Positions 1 through 10,258 of a stretch of DNA of 64,000 bases are shown here, in pieces. The stretch spans positions 1,426,001 through 1,490,000 of the forward strand of contig BCJJ01000006.1 of the NCBI GenBank assembly GCA_039545355.1, written 5' to 3'. The stretch's first letter is position 1; each line of letters starts with the position of its first letter. The notes under the pieces were generated by a model. That model saw nothing but the letters and a program-made list of their open reading frames with translations. It was not told where the DNA came from and did not search any database. A program made the translations under genes and the position numbers. This DNA is from Trichosporon coremiiforme (Eukaryota; Basidiomycota; Tremellomycetes; Trichosporonales; Trichosporonaceae).

Positions 1-138
1 GACCGCAACGCACTCGCATTCCAGCATTATCTAACCTAGCCCGCTTATTGCCTCGGCTCTGATCAGACGACCCGCCCACGCTAGCACGACGACGGCTCTG
101 GCTCGCTCACTAATTCGGTCCCCATCGCATCATCGGCT

Positions 139-2406
139 ATGGCAGGACAATCAACGAAATATTCGCCCGTGCCGAACAACGATGCCGACATCGAGAAGGC
201 TTCGATGATCTCTTACGTCGGAGGCAGCCTGCGCAGGGCAAGGCGGAGGCGCCCGCTCGTGGTGCTCTTCCTCTGCGGAGCTATCTCGCTCATCTTTATC
301 TTGGCCGCCTTCTTGACCTACAGCTACTATCTGCCTAGCACGCTCTCAGGTACTGACTATGTCTACGGTGACTGGTCTGGGGACAACTCGGAGTACAACT
401 CTTTCCTGATCCAGGACGACCCGACGCACGTCGTTATCCAAGCCGTCGACACCACGATCACCCCGCCGGCGCCGCTGCTGCAGCCCCTCACGACCCGCCC
501 GCCTCTCGACCAGCTTATCGAGTACTACGCCCACGGCACGCTGAACTTCACCCGCCAGACCAAGAAGCCGCAGGTTGATCTCGTTACGCTCTTCGTGAAT
601 GCCTCCTCGGACTACTTTGCCTTCGCGAAGAACAAAAAGTCAGAGGAGGAGGGCCTCGGTTCGCTGAAGAAGCAGTCGCACCACTGGCGCGACAACGGCG
701 AGCTGCGTGGCGGACTGCGGTCGTTTGCCCTGTCGCTACGGAAACGCCTTCGCACGATTCACGTCGTTTCAGCGGCGTTCGACTTCCCCGACGCCGAGCG
801 CCCTGTCCTCCCCGACGACATCGAGGGCGACACCGACCGATGGCAGCTTGGCCAGATCCCTGAGTGGCTTGACTGGGCGAGCCCTGGCAACGTCCAATGG
901 CACTTCCACCCGGAGATCTTCCGCCTCCCTCGCGACGAGGACGGATCCCTGGACAACGCCATCGCGGATGTCAATGAGGAGGAGTGGCGCTCGCTCTCGC
1001 TGCCCAACTTCAACTCGTTCGAGATCGAGAGCCGCCTCCCGTTCGTCAATGACCTCAGCCCCAACTTCATCCTCAGCAACGATGACATGTTCCTCATGAA
1101 GCAGCTCAGCCTGACTGACTTCCACCACCCGCTCCTCGGCCCGATGCTCCGCCCCGAGCCTGGACTCAAGGTCGGCTTCAAACTCATCCCCGAGCACAAG
1201 TCAACGCCCGGCGAGTGGGGCGGCCTGAACCACGCCAACATCCTCATCGGCCAGCGCTTCGTTTATCGCGACCGCTGGTACCTGACGCACATGCCCAAGG
1301 CCATGACGCAGGCGATCACGCAGGAGAGCGAGGTCATGTTCTCCAAGGTGTTCACTGAGGCGGCTACTCGCTGCTTCCGCGAGAGCCGCCGTGGCCGTGC
1401 CGACGTCGAGATGGCGTGGTTGTGGACGTGGCTGCAGATCGAGCGGTGGCGTGAGGCACTGCTCTGGACATGGGCCGTGGCGCGCCTCGGAGGCGAAGAC
1501 GGCATGATTGGCGAGCAGGAGAAGAACGAGATCCGCGACGCGCTCGGTATCCGCAAGGGCGAGGAATACAATGAGAAGGAGATTCTGATCAAGGTCACGC
1601 GCAACAAGCGTGAGACGTTCAAGGACGTCGACAAGTACGCCGACGAGGCCGGGTGGGAGCACCCGCTGGCGACGCGGCTCATGCACACGTCGCTCGACGG
1701 CGCCCTCCCCCCGACGTCCGAGTACCACCGGGACGGGGGCAGGCCCGACCCTAACATGGTTGATGGGCAGCGGATCTGCCGCATGGAGATCGCGCGCTGC
1801 TTCCCGGAGGGTTTCTTCTCGACCGATGACAAGTACAGCGCGGTCGAGGTGTTCAAGCTCCTCACCTTCCTCGGCGATGGCCGCTGCGGCGACTGCATGA
1901 CCGAGGCGCTCCTCAGCAAATCAGGCAAGCGCGGCCTGTCCGCGTTCCTCCCTAGCGTTGACGCCGTGTTCTTCCCCCCGTCCATCAAGGCGCCGCAGTG
2001 GAGCCGTTCCGAGCCCATGCTCCCGCTGACGCCGACTTGGCAGGAGGCTGACTTCTCAATGGGGGGCAACGTCCGCTCCGGCCAGGATGCGTGGGAGGGC
2101 TTCGAGCCGCGCCAGGACGGTGGCGTCAACATGCGCGCGTGGACCGTTAAGCTCCTCTCGCGCTACGCGTATGTTTACGCGCGGACAGACAGCCGATTCA
2201 ACATGATCCACAACGTGAAGGAGCTCAACGGCGACACGAAGGCGATGGACGAGTCTAAGACGCTCGCCATGGCGTGTATCAACGACGACGTTGACAAGCC
2301 CGAAAACTCCCCGCCAGTTCAGGCCGCGATGCGCGAATGGATGGAGCGTCGCTTCGGCGAGGACTCCGAGTTCGTCAAGTGGGAGAAGTCTTTCCCGTGG
2401 AGCTAG
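139..2406 (+). CDS. XPT1: Stealth-family xylosylphosphotransferase, Xpt1-like (755 aa)
   Basis: Single-exon gene for a type II membrane glycan-modifying enzyme, expected to transfer xylose-phosphate (or another sugar-phosphate) to mannose in the Golgi, as Cryptococcus Xpt1 does. A basic stretch (LRRARRRR, residues 31-38) precedes one membrane segment at about 39-65. The four Stealth conserved regions can be seen: CR1 around 145-215 (VDLVTLFVNAS, then LRTIHVVSAAFDF), CR2 around 290-330 (LPNFNSFEIE and SPNFILSNDDMFL, with the Asp pair), CR3 around WYLTHMPKAMTQ, and CR4 near the end (YARTDSRFNMIHNVKELNG). The start is the first ATG before the basic and membrane segments. No introns are needed. 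Donor and acceptor specificity is inferred from the family and could differ. Confidence 0.85.
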   Translation: MAGQSTKYSPVPNNDADIEKASMISYVGGSLRRARRRRPLVVLFLCGAISLIFILAAFLTYSYYLPSTLSGTDYVYGDWSGDNSEYNSFLIQDDPTHVVIQAVDTTITPPAPLLQPLTTRPPLDQLIEYYAHGTLNFTRQTKKPQVDLVTLFVNASSDYFAFAKNKKSEEEGLGSLKKQSHHWRDNGELRGGLRSFALSLRKRLRTIHVVSAAFDFPDAERPVLPDDIEGDTDRWQLGQIPEWLDWASPGNVQWHFHPEIFRLPRDEDGSLDNAIADVNEEEWRSLSLPNFNSFEIESRLPFVNDLSPNFILSNDDMFLMKQLSLTDFHHPLLGPMLRPEPGLKVGFKLIPEHKSTPGEWGGLNHANILIGQRFVYRDRWYLTHMPKAMTQAITQESEVMFSKVFTEAATRCFRESRRGRADVEMAWLWTWLQIERWREALLWTWAVARLGGEDGMIGEQEKNEIRDALGIRKGEEYNEKEILIKVTRNKRETFKDVDKYADEAGWEHPLATRLMHTSLDGALPPTSEYHRDGGRPDPNMVDGQRICRMEIARCFPEGFFSTDDKYSAVEVFKLLTFLGDGRCGDCMTEALLSKSGKRGLSAFLPSVDAVFFPPSIKAPQWSRSEPMLPLTPTWQEADFSMGGNVRSGQDAWEGFEPRQDGGVNMRAWTVKLLSRYAYVYARTDSRFNMIHNVKELNGDTKAMDESKTLAMACINDDVDKPENSPPVQAAMREWMERRFGEDSEFVKWEKSFPWS

Positions 2407-3489
2407 GCGAGAAGAGGAGACACGACACAATCATCACGGTAATATCCATCACTGCAACAGTGCAACATTATACAGCTTCGCGGCCACATCTCTGGCCGAC
2501 GATTAATCGTCATCTCTCATACACAACAAATCATCACAAGTTTGAAGCGCATTGCCCTGCATTGGATACATTGTATTCATTCATTGTCCCTCTGCTTCTA
2601 TATCTGTAGCTCACGATACAATATGCATGTTAAATTTTCGAACTATGGTCGGACGAGCTGTTCCTCGCGATGATACGATACCACTCCTCTGGGGGGGCTG
2701 GGACCTCGGCAAACCAGACAGCACAAGGTTCGTCAAAGCATGAAACGATGGCTGTAACCGTCGGTTCGTCTGGGGTGTCATGGACAGTGGGCTGTCAGGT
2801 AGTGTGTCGGGCATCCGTGCAGACTCAACAGACGCACCGCGTCTGCCTCGTTTGTGCCACCTGAAACGACGAGGGCAATGTCAGACATCGAGCTCGGCAT
2901 CGACGACGGCGCCGGCGGTGCATCATTCAATGCATCGGCGGGCATTGGGCATGCCCTCTGCCGCCGACCAACCATCTCTGGGTAGAAATGAGCCAAAGGA
3001 CGCGCCACGTGTTAAGGTTTCGTAGACCGGGCGGATCGACGTGTTCCATAAAAGTTGAGAGCTGGGCACGACGGCTCCTGAAACGCACCGTTTTCGCGGG
3101 GTTCTCGGGCATCGCACTCGGCCCCACATGCATACATCTCGGTGCATGGACCGCGACGCGCGACGTACCAGCAGCCCGGGGCTGAGGATGCGTACGTGGC
3201 GTGCATGCGGAGTGCAGCCCATGGCCCATGTCCTGCGAGTGTCCGTGAGATGGTGGAGATTTGGTCCCGTCCCCACCAGAGCCCGCCGCTGTGCCCTCAC
3301 GCCCGCGCGTAATCCCTCCCCGCGTTCAGCCCAGCGAGCCCAGCCAGGACGACGACACTGGTGGTCATGTACGTTGCGACTTGCCCTTCACATTCGACGT
3401 TTCCACCTCGTCTTGATCTTCATCTGACAAGCCACCACTGCCCTCCCCGCTCCTAACACCCCCGACACCATTGCGGCAAACATAGCGCC
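2407..3489. other. Intergenic stretch, no gene seen
   Basis: About 1.1 kb between two co-oriented genes. ORFs in all frames are short, overlap one another and show no family motif. The last part is pyrimidine-rich and probably holds the promoter and leader of the downstream transporter. Confidence 0.6.
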
Positions 3490-5022
3490 ATGGTGCAAGA
3501 CAAGTACATCGGGCTAGCGCTCGCGTTCTCCTCCTCCGCCGCTATCGGGTACGTGCCCATTGTCCTCATCGCGCCCGCCGCTAGCTTGCGGCGAGTTGCG
3601 ATGAGCAAGCCAACTTGGCGCCGTTGCCGCCCCGCTGACGCCTTCCCACAGATCAAGTTTCATCATCACGAAAAAGGTGTGCTGCCCTCATCAACATACT
3701 CCGGAGCGAATCTGACCAAGCAGGGACTGAACGATGCCGCGAAGCGACCAGCAGACTACCCTCACAGCCACCAGCGGCAGACGGGGCCTAGGAATGCTTG
3801 TGAGTCGGTGCAGCTGGGGCATCGCGCTGAAGCTAACGTACAGCCGACGATCTGGCGTATCTTCAAAATCCGATCTGGTGGGCGGGAATGATCACGATGG
3901 TCGTAGGAGAAGGTGAGCTGCCTCGTATTCGTGTAGCTGACATGGACAGTCGCAAACTTCGCGGCATATACGTTCGCGCCAGCTATTCTTGTAACGCCGC
4001 TTGGTGCGATGAGTGTGATTATCGGTGCGATCCTCGCCTCGTTCATGCTCGACGAGAAGCTCGGACGGCTGGGAGTGTGCGGGTGCGCGAGCTGCATCAT
4101 CGGGTCCGTTATTATTGTCCTGCACGCGCCGAGCGACAAGGAGGTCGAGACTGTCGATGAGATCCTCGCCTACGCGTCCAAGCTGCCGTTCCTACTCTAC
4201 CTCGGCTTTGTCACCGTGTTCTCGACGTTCATGATCTTCCGCATCGTGCCGCGCTATGGAACTAAGAACCCCATGGTGTACCTCTCGATCTGCTCGCTCG
4301 TCGGCTCCGTGTCCGTCATGGCTATTAAGGGCTTCGGTATCGCGCTCAAGCTCACTATCGCCGGCAACAACCAGCTCACGCACATCAGCACGTACATTTT
4401 TGGTGTTGTTGTCGTGTCGTGCATCCTGATCCAGATGAACTACTTCAACAAGGCGCTCGACACGTTCTCGACCAACGTCGTCAACCCGATCTACTACGTC
4501 TTCTTCACAACTGCGACCATTGTCGCCTCGGCGATTCTCTTCCAGGGCTTCAACACGACCGATGCTGTTAACACCATCTCGCTCCTGTGTGGCTTCCTCA
4601 CGATCTTCATGGGCGTGTTCCTGCTCAACATCTCCCGCCAGCCCGAAGTGCCGCACCACACTACCAGCCTCGAGACAGGCCTCATGAACCCGCGCATGTC
4701 CATGTCGGGTCGCATGTCGATGGAGGGCCAGCAGGGCGGCGCGACGCTGTGGAACTACGGCAACGGCGGCGCCGTGCCGCCCGCGTACGCCGAGGGCGGG
4801 GCCGCGAACGGCCATGGCCGCCGTAGCAGGCTGTTCCAGCAGCAGAACTCGACACTCTTCAACGCGTTCGAGGAGGAGGGCGTCGCTCTGACGCAGCTCC
4901 AGGAGGAGGACGAGAGCGACGACGAGGAGGCCCAGCGACGCAGCTCGGACCAGTACAAGCGGAGCCTTGTTGGACGCAGGGGAGACGTCGAGGGCGGAAG
5001 GCATCCGGCGTACGAGGTGTGA
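3490..5022 (+). CDS. NIPA-type magnesium transporter (433 aa, 5 exons)
   Basis: Exons 3490-3548, 3652-3676, 3724-3799, 3844-3912 and 3950-5022. The phases join into one frame and rebuild the family N-terminus (IGSSFIITKKGLNDAAKR, then NPIWWAGMITMVVGEVANFA and VTPLGAMSVIIGAILASF). This is the NIPA/DUF803 family, polytopic Mg2+ transporters of the DMT superfamily acting at the plasma or endosomal membrane. Exon 2 is only 25 nt. The membrane core ends near residue 300, and a hydrophilic acidic C-terminal tail of about 130 residues (LQEEDESDDEEAQRR) is probably cytosolic. Substrate is inferred from the family. Confidence 0.88.
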
Positions 5023-5106
5023 GCGGGGGGACATTGGCGGAAGCTACAGGATAGACTGAGGATAGAGAGAGAAGAGAGAGCGGGACACACGAGGCGCCCT
5101 TGGCTG

Positions 5107-5138
5107 TGAGACCGTGAGACCGTGAGACCGTGAGACCG
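5107..5138. repeat. Four tandem copies of an 8-bp unit
   Basis: TGAGACCG is repeated four times exactly, in the 3' region between the NIPA gene and the converging PWP1 gene. No function is seen. Confidence 0.9.
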
Positions 5139-5227
5139 TGCTGTAGAGACCTGTAGGTTTTGTTGCATTACATATAGACTCTGCTTCCTGATTGCTCTAA
5201 GGGTATTATGTGCATAATTGGGGGTGT

Positions 5228-6909
5228 CTACATGTCCTCGTCGCTGTCGTCGCCCATGTCGCCGGCGTTGTTGACGATAACGCCTCCGCCCTGCTTCTCC
5301 TTGAGCTCGCGTCCGAGCTGCCTGATGCGCTCTCCGAACGCCTTCCTGGCTCCCGGGTTGACCGCGACGTCCCACACCTGGAGCGTGGCCTTGGAGCCAC
5401 CTCCGGCCATGGTGAGCGGCTGCTCGACGTCGGGGCACCAGCGGGCGGTGAAGACCTTGCCGAGTCCGAGGTCACGGGACGTGACGAGCGAGATGTCGCG
5501 TCCGCCAGCCGACTCGTCAATGTTCCAGATCTTGACGAGCTTGTCCATACCCGCGGTCATGAGGCATCCGGGGATGTGGGGGTTCGGGTCGAGCACTGAC
5601 GCGGCGCCGTCGTGAGCCGACAGCGTCCACTTGGGCTGCGTCGAGAGTGGGTCGGCGTTGGACGAGATCGCCCTCGCGTCGTAGCACAGCACGAGGCCGT
5701 TCTCGAGCGACACGAAGAAGTCGGTCGGCCGGTGCGGGTCCCACCGGATGCACTCGACGTCGGCGCCGACGTGCACTGCGAACCCGTCCCCGGCCTTCGT
5801 CATCGGGTCCCACACCTTGACCGTCCTGTCCCATCCGGCGGAGAGCACCGCCGTGTCGCCAGTCGGCGGCGACCACTGCACGGCCTGCACCTTCTCGCCG
5901 CCGTGCGGGCTCCAGCTGCTCTGCGCCTTCATCGGGCTCTCGCGCGTCAGGTCCCACAGCTTGACGGTTCCGTCGGCACTTCCAGACAGGAGCAGGTTGC
6001 GGAACTTGGGCGTCCAGCTCAGCGACAGCACAGACTGCACGTGGTAATCATCGTTCGCCTGCGGCTGGACCATCTGGCGCCGCTTCTTCTTTCCCGTGCC
6101 CTTCGGCTTGGCCTCGGGCTTCTCGAGGCTTCCCGGCGGCCCGAGGATGGCGCTGGGGTACAGGGGGTCGAGGATGTCACAGTCCCAGATCTCGATCGAG
6201 GAGTCGAACGTAGCCGCAGCGACGAAGGAGCCACTCCGCTCCGCGTTCTTCGAGGAGCATCCGGCGGGGGCAAAGTCGAGCCACTCGACGCCGAGGGGGA
6301 ACGCAGGAATCATCAGATCGTGGTGCGTGTACAGCGCCTCGTTGCTCTCGTCGTACACGTGGAAGTCAAGCGAGGACAGGTCCTCTGTTGTCCTCGCCGT
6401 GATGATCACGTTGTCGGTCGGCATGATCTCGAGCTCCTCCCGCTCCGCGGCCTCGTCGTCCTCCTTCAGCGTGATGTACGGGTCCTCCTCGTTGTTTGCG
6501 TAGTACGTCAGGCCCTTGATGTTGGCGAACGCACCCATCGCTGGTCGTCAGTTCAGAAAGCACTTGCCAACTCACCGTCGCCAGAGCCAGTGCCCTCGTC
6601 ATACTCGTCCATTTTGAACGCGGACAAGTCGTTCGGGTCGTGCGGCTTGGCGTCCTCCTCCATCGCGTCGTCATCCGGGCTGTCCTCCTTGCCCGACTCG
6701 TTTCCGTCATCCTCGTCCACGTCCTCCCACTCGTCGCCCTCCTTCTGCTCCATCTGCGCCAGCTGCGCCTTGAGCTGCTCCAGCACACCCTCGCCGGCCA
6801 TCTGGCCAACGCGCTCGAGCTCGGCGTCGTTCAGCTCGTACTTCTTCGGGTGCGCCAGCGACTTGCCGCGCGGCACCCACGTCAGAGACGAGATGAGTGT
6901 TCCCGACAT
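5228..6909 (-). CDS. PWP1: Periodic tryptophan protein 1, WD40 ribosome-assembly factor (548 aa, 2 exons)
   Basis: Exon 1 is 6576-6909 and exon 2 is 5228-6540, read right to left. The 35-nt intron joins GSGD to AMGAFANIKGLTYY in phase 1. The N-terminus MSGTLISSLTWVPRGKS matches Pwp1, followed by an acidic stretch, the conserved NIKGLTYY and NEEDPYITLKEDDEAA motif, then WD40 repeats (for example LSGSADGTVKLWDL and LSAGWDRTVKVWDP). Pwp1 is a nucleolar factor needed for 60S subunit assembly. A Lys-rich insert (GKKKRRQ) lies between early blades. It is divergent from NCA2, with 382 bp between start codons. Confidence 0.92.
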
Positions 6910-7291
6910 GTCGTGTGGTCGGGGTCGATCGTTGTTGTTGTTGTTGTGACGATTAGGTCAAATCTTCCACTGCAGTCTGGGCGCCTGACCGCTCTCAGAA
7001 CTTCGAACTTCTCCAAGATTTGTGGTGGAGGCACGTGGTCTGATATCATCGCGTGACACAAGTATTACGTGTAGTAGGGGACTCACTTCGAAACATGGGC
7101 GCTGAGCGAATGTAAATGGACGAATTACGTCATGCCCTGTCCACTTCGATTGTCGCGCACGGGTGGCCGATCGGTGTTCGATTGAAGCTTGTCGGCTCTA
7201 CCTCACATCTGCACACTTATCCTCGACTCACACTACTTGTGCATAGCATTTGCGCCGGGAAATCCCTCGGACGCACGTTAGCAGTTTTACG
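6910..7291. promoter_or_regulatory. Shared divergent promoter region of PWP1 and NCA2
   Basis: 382 bp between two start codons facing away from each other. A GTT/GTC-rich run lies next to PWP1. No specific factor site can be assigned from sequence alone. Confidence 0.5.
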
Positions 7292-9225
7292 ATGGGCAAG
7301 AGTCCGACGTCGAGCTTCTCAGAGGAGCAGCTGAAGCACAACCTTGGCGCTCTCTCCTCCATCCCCCTCACCGTCTCCGACCCCTCCAAGCTCAGCGTCG
7401 AGTCCGCCCCCGCGACACCGTCAAAGAAGCTTAAAGATGCCCTCGACGAGCTCTCCGCCTCGGACCCCCCGTCCATGGGCAAGCTAGCGCACATGCTGAA
7501 GGAGATTGCGAACCCGTCAGGCGACATCAGCGGTATCGCCAACGTGAGCGCAGTCGACGCCGCCGCCGAGGCAGAGATTCTCGCGCGCGCAGTTACGATC
7601 ATCTGGTCTAACGTCACCGATGACCTCATCGACAGCGCCCTCGCACTCGACGACGACCTCACGTACTGGGAGATCGGACTGCAATCGCGCTGGGGAGCCG
7701 TCATGTATCTCGTGCAGTGTGAGTGGCTGCCTCTGCAAGCTTATGGGATCATATCGATTAGCTGACTTTAAAAGCCCTTCCGAATCGCCTCTTCCACGCC
7801 GTTGGCAGCACCTTGACACCGGGCAGCATTTGGAACCAGATGAAGAGCATCCACTGGCCAAAGCGCGGTAGCCTGTTCAGACCGTTGCACGGTTACGGTT
7901 CGGAGAAGATTTCCGACCAGCTGGCCGCGATCACGTCTCCCGTACGGTTGACGCGGAACGAGATGATCGGCAACGCTCGTGCGCTGCAATTCTCGCGCGA
8001 TGCGGCCGCCCGCCGTGTTGGCATCCTCGCGAGCCAGGCGCCGAACTGGGCGGCACGGGAGACGAACGGGATGCTCTCAACGCAGTCGATGGAGGACGAG
8101 ACGACACGCGTGTACAAGCTGCTATGTGTAGTGCTCGAGAGCGGGCCGCCGGACGAGAAGACGGTCCACGAGGTGAGCGTAGGCAAGCGCAAGCCAAAGA
8201 AGCAGGTCAAGCTCGCCGAGTCGAGGACGGTCAAGCTTCCCGCTCCCGAGGCGACGGCGCAGTCGCTGCTCGACCTCATGACCGTCGGCCTGCCCGAGGC
8301 ACGGAACAAGCTCCGTGACACGCTGAAGAACTACGGCCGGCCGTCGTTCGCAACGCGCTACTGGCCTGCATTCCTCCTGCTCCCGCCGTGCTTGTACTAC
8401 GCTGGCCGGCTGTTCGGGAAAAACAAGGAGTGGATGAAGGAGCAACTTGTGAATGCCAAGGAGACAGTGCGCGGCTTTCTCGTACAGTGGGTTTGGGAGC
8501 CGATCGAGCACATCACCAAGACAATGCGCGGTGGCGGTGAAGGACTAGGCGTTGCGCCCGAGACGGTCAAGACGGACCGCGAGTCCCTCGACCGCATGGT
8601 CATGGACCTCGGCAAGGACTACTACCACATGGACGCGAAGCAGCTCGATAAGCTGAAGGATCAGGTGAACGCGGGCGACCTCGAGAGCGTGCTCAAGGTC
8701 TACGAGAGCGAGATGCGGGCCCCGATCAAGAACGCACTTTTCGGCTACCTCATCCGCACGCTGCTGATCCAGGTGCAGAAGACGAAGACGGACCTGTCAG
8801 TCGCGCTGCTGCAGCTCGACAGTCTGCTGCAGAGCCAGCAGCTGACCTTCGCGTTCGTTGGTATCGCGCCGTCGATTCTCGTGCTGTGGATGGTCTGGGG
8901 CTGGATCCGCAACTTGACCAGCGGCGCGAACCGCGGCAAGGGCCGTAAGCGCCGCTACTTCTACGGTATGCGTAGCATCGAGCGCCTCCTGATCACATCG
9001 ACGAATGAGGATGGCCGCATGAACGATCGGGACCGCGGCATGCTCATCGTCGACGTCAGCAGTCTCCGCGTCTGGGCAGCGGGCATCAAGCGCTCGAAGC
9101 GGGAGGCGTTCCTCTCCGACCTCCGACTGTTTGAGGACCAGAACCTGGACCGCGACGACAAGCTCCGCGTCGTCGACCGCATCTGGCGCTGCTGGGGCCT
9201 CGACGGAACACACTCCATTACCTAA
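7292..9225 (+). CDS. NCA2: Nca2-like mitochondrial membrane protein (625 aa, 2 exons)
   Basis: Exons 7292-7718 and 7775-9225. The junction restores LVQSLPNRLFHAVG. The NCA2 family is defined by RNEMIGNARALQFSRDAA (near residue 195) and a C-terminal block (VDVSSLRVWAAGIKRSKREA, DRIWRCWGL), both present. Two membrane segments are visible, near residue 340 (FLLLPPCLYYAGRLFG) and near 500 (AFVGIAPSILVLWMVWGWI). In yeast Nca2 acts with Nca3 on expression of mitochondrial ATP synthase subunits 6 and 8 and sits in the mitochondrial membrane; its role here is inferred by homology. An upstream in-frame ATG at 7250 would add 14 residues; 7292 fits the context better. Confidence 0.88.
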
Positions 9226-10258
9226 TCGCAGTAGCATACGATAGAACGACCGCGTACATCTGGGATGCCACGGATAACGGTAACGCAACGGACGCACGTG
9301 AGCCAGGCGGTCCGTGGGCGAGACTAAGTCTGTTCTGTTGTTCTGTGTGAGATCCGTACCTCACTCCAGGGTCGCTCCGGTCACAACAATGAGCGAGAAC
9401 AAGTCTGGAAGCGCTGGAATCGAACACAGTCAGCTTCTGCAAGACAATTGGACACCAGCGCTCGGTTATCTCGGGGTGTCGCGGATCGTCTGGATCGTCT
9501 GTCTGAGAGCTTGGTCTTGTCCTGAGCATGACGACCAGCTGGTCGTCATGAGGCGTCTCGGTGAAACTGGGCAGGTGCTCAAGTCAGATGCGCACTGTGA
9601 TTCGCGACGGTTTGGGCTATTCGGCTTAGGCGGGGCTGAGCGATGGCGTGCGCCGCCGACGCCCAACGCCGACAGACCCGTTCGGCACATGCTCCACAGC
9701 GCTCAGTGCGTTCATATCATGGCGATCGGGACCGCAGAGCGGGGCAGCAGGTACGCCGTGGATCCGACTGGTGCGTCGGTGGCGCTCGGACAGGTACAAT
9801 GACGATTTATTGTTTGTCTGCGTTTCTGTGACTCTCCACTAACGGCAACATCTACGGCTGCGTCGAGCCATTCATGGCGAGACTAGGTTCAGCACAGAGG
9901 CCCCCATGACGCATGCGACTGCGTGCTGTGTACTGACTCGGTCCTATCGCAGCGATGCGGCGCCGCCATATGGCTGAGATGGGCTGAACTGACTCTGCTC
10001 TGTGATGTGGGCGCAACGAGCGCGCCGGGTATCAAAATGAGCAACCGTTTATTGTTCTCACTCTCTGCCTCCAGCACCGCACACGCGCATACATATGCTC
10101 CTCTTGCTAGCGGTGCACGCTGTTTTCTGCATTCGTTGAGCACCGCCTCCCCCGCGACTCGCAACTTCACCATCTTTACACTTAAGCATTCTTCAACAGC
10201 AGGCGACATAGACACACCGACACGAGAACACTCCTTACCCTTCGACTCGACTACCAGC
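9226..10258. other. Intergenic stretch with a palindrome; promoter and leader of the CFEM gene
   Basis: About 1 kb with no convincing gene. It holds the 24-bp perfect palindrome at 9527-9550. The last 200 bp are pyrimidine-rich and end in a typical fungal leader before the ATG at 10259. An ATG at 10095 opens a short hydrophobic stretch (MLLLLAVHAVFC) in another frame, which could be a leader exon (see findings). Confidence 0.5.
9527..9550. repeat. 24-bp perfect palindrome
   Basis: Two 12-base arms, CATGACGACCAG and CTGGTCGTCATG, abut with no spacer. Symmetry stops exactly at 9526/9551. It lies 300 bp past the NCA2 stop and 710 bp before the CFEM gene. Confidence 0.9.

Noticed and set aside
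759..1247. Long antisense ORFs inside the Xpt1-like gene
   Set aside because: High GC and third-base bias remove stop codons from the opposite strand; the reverse products show no family motifs, whereas the forward frame carries all four Stealth regions.
5612..6949. 445-codon forward ORF across PWP1
   Set aside because: It is the mirror of the WD40 gene, low in complexity and Arg/Leu-rich; PWP1 on the minus strand accounts for the open frame.
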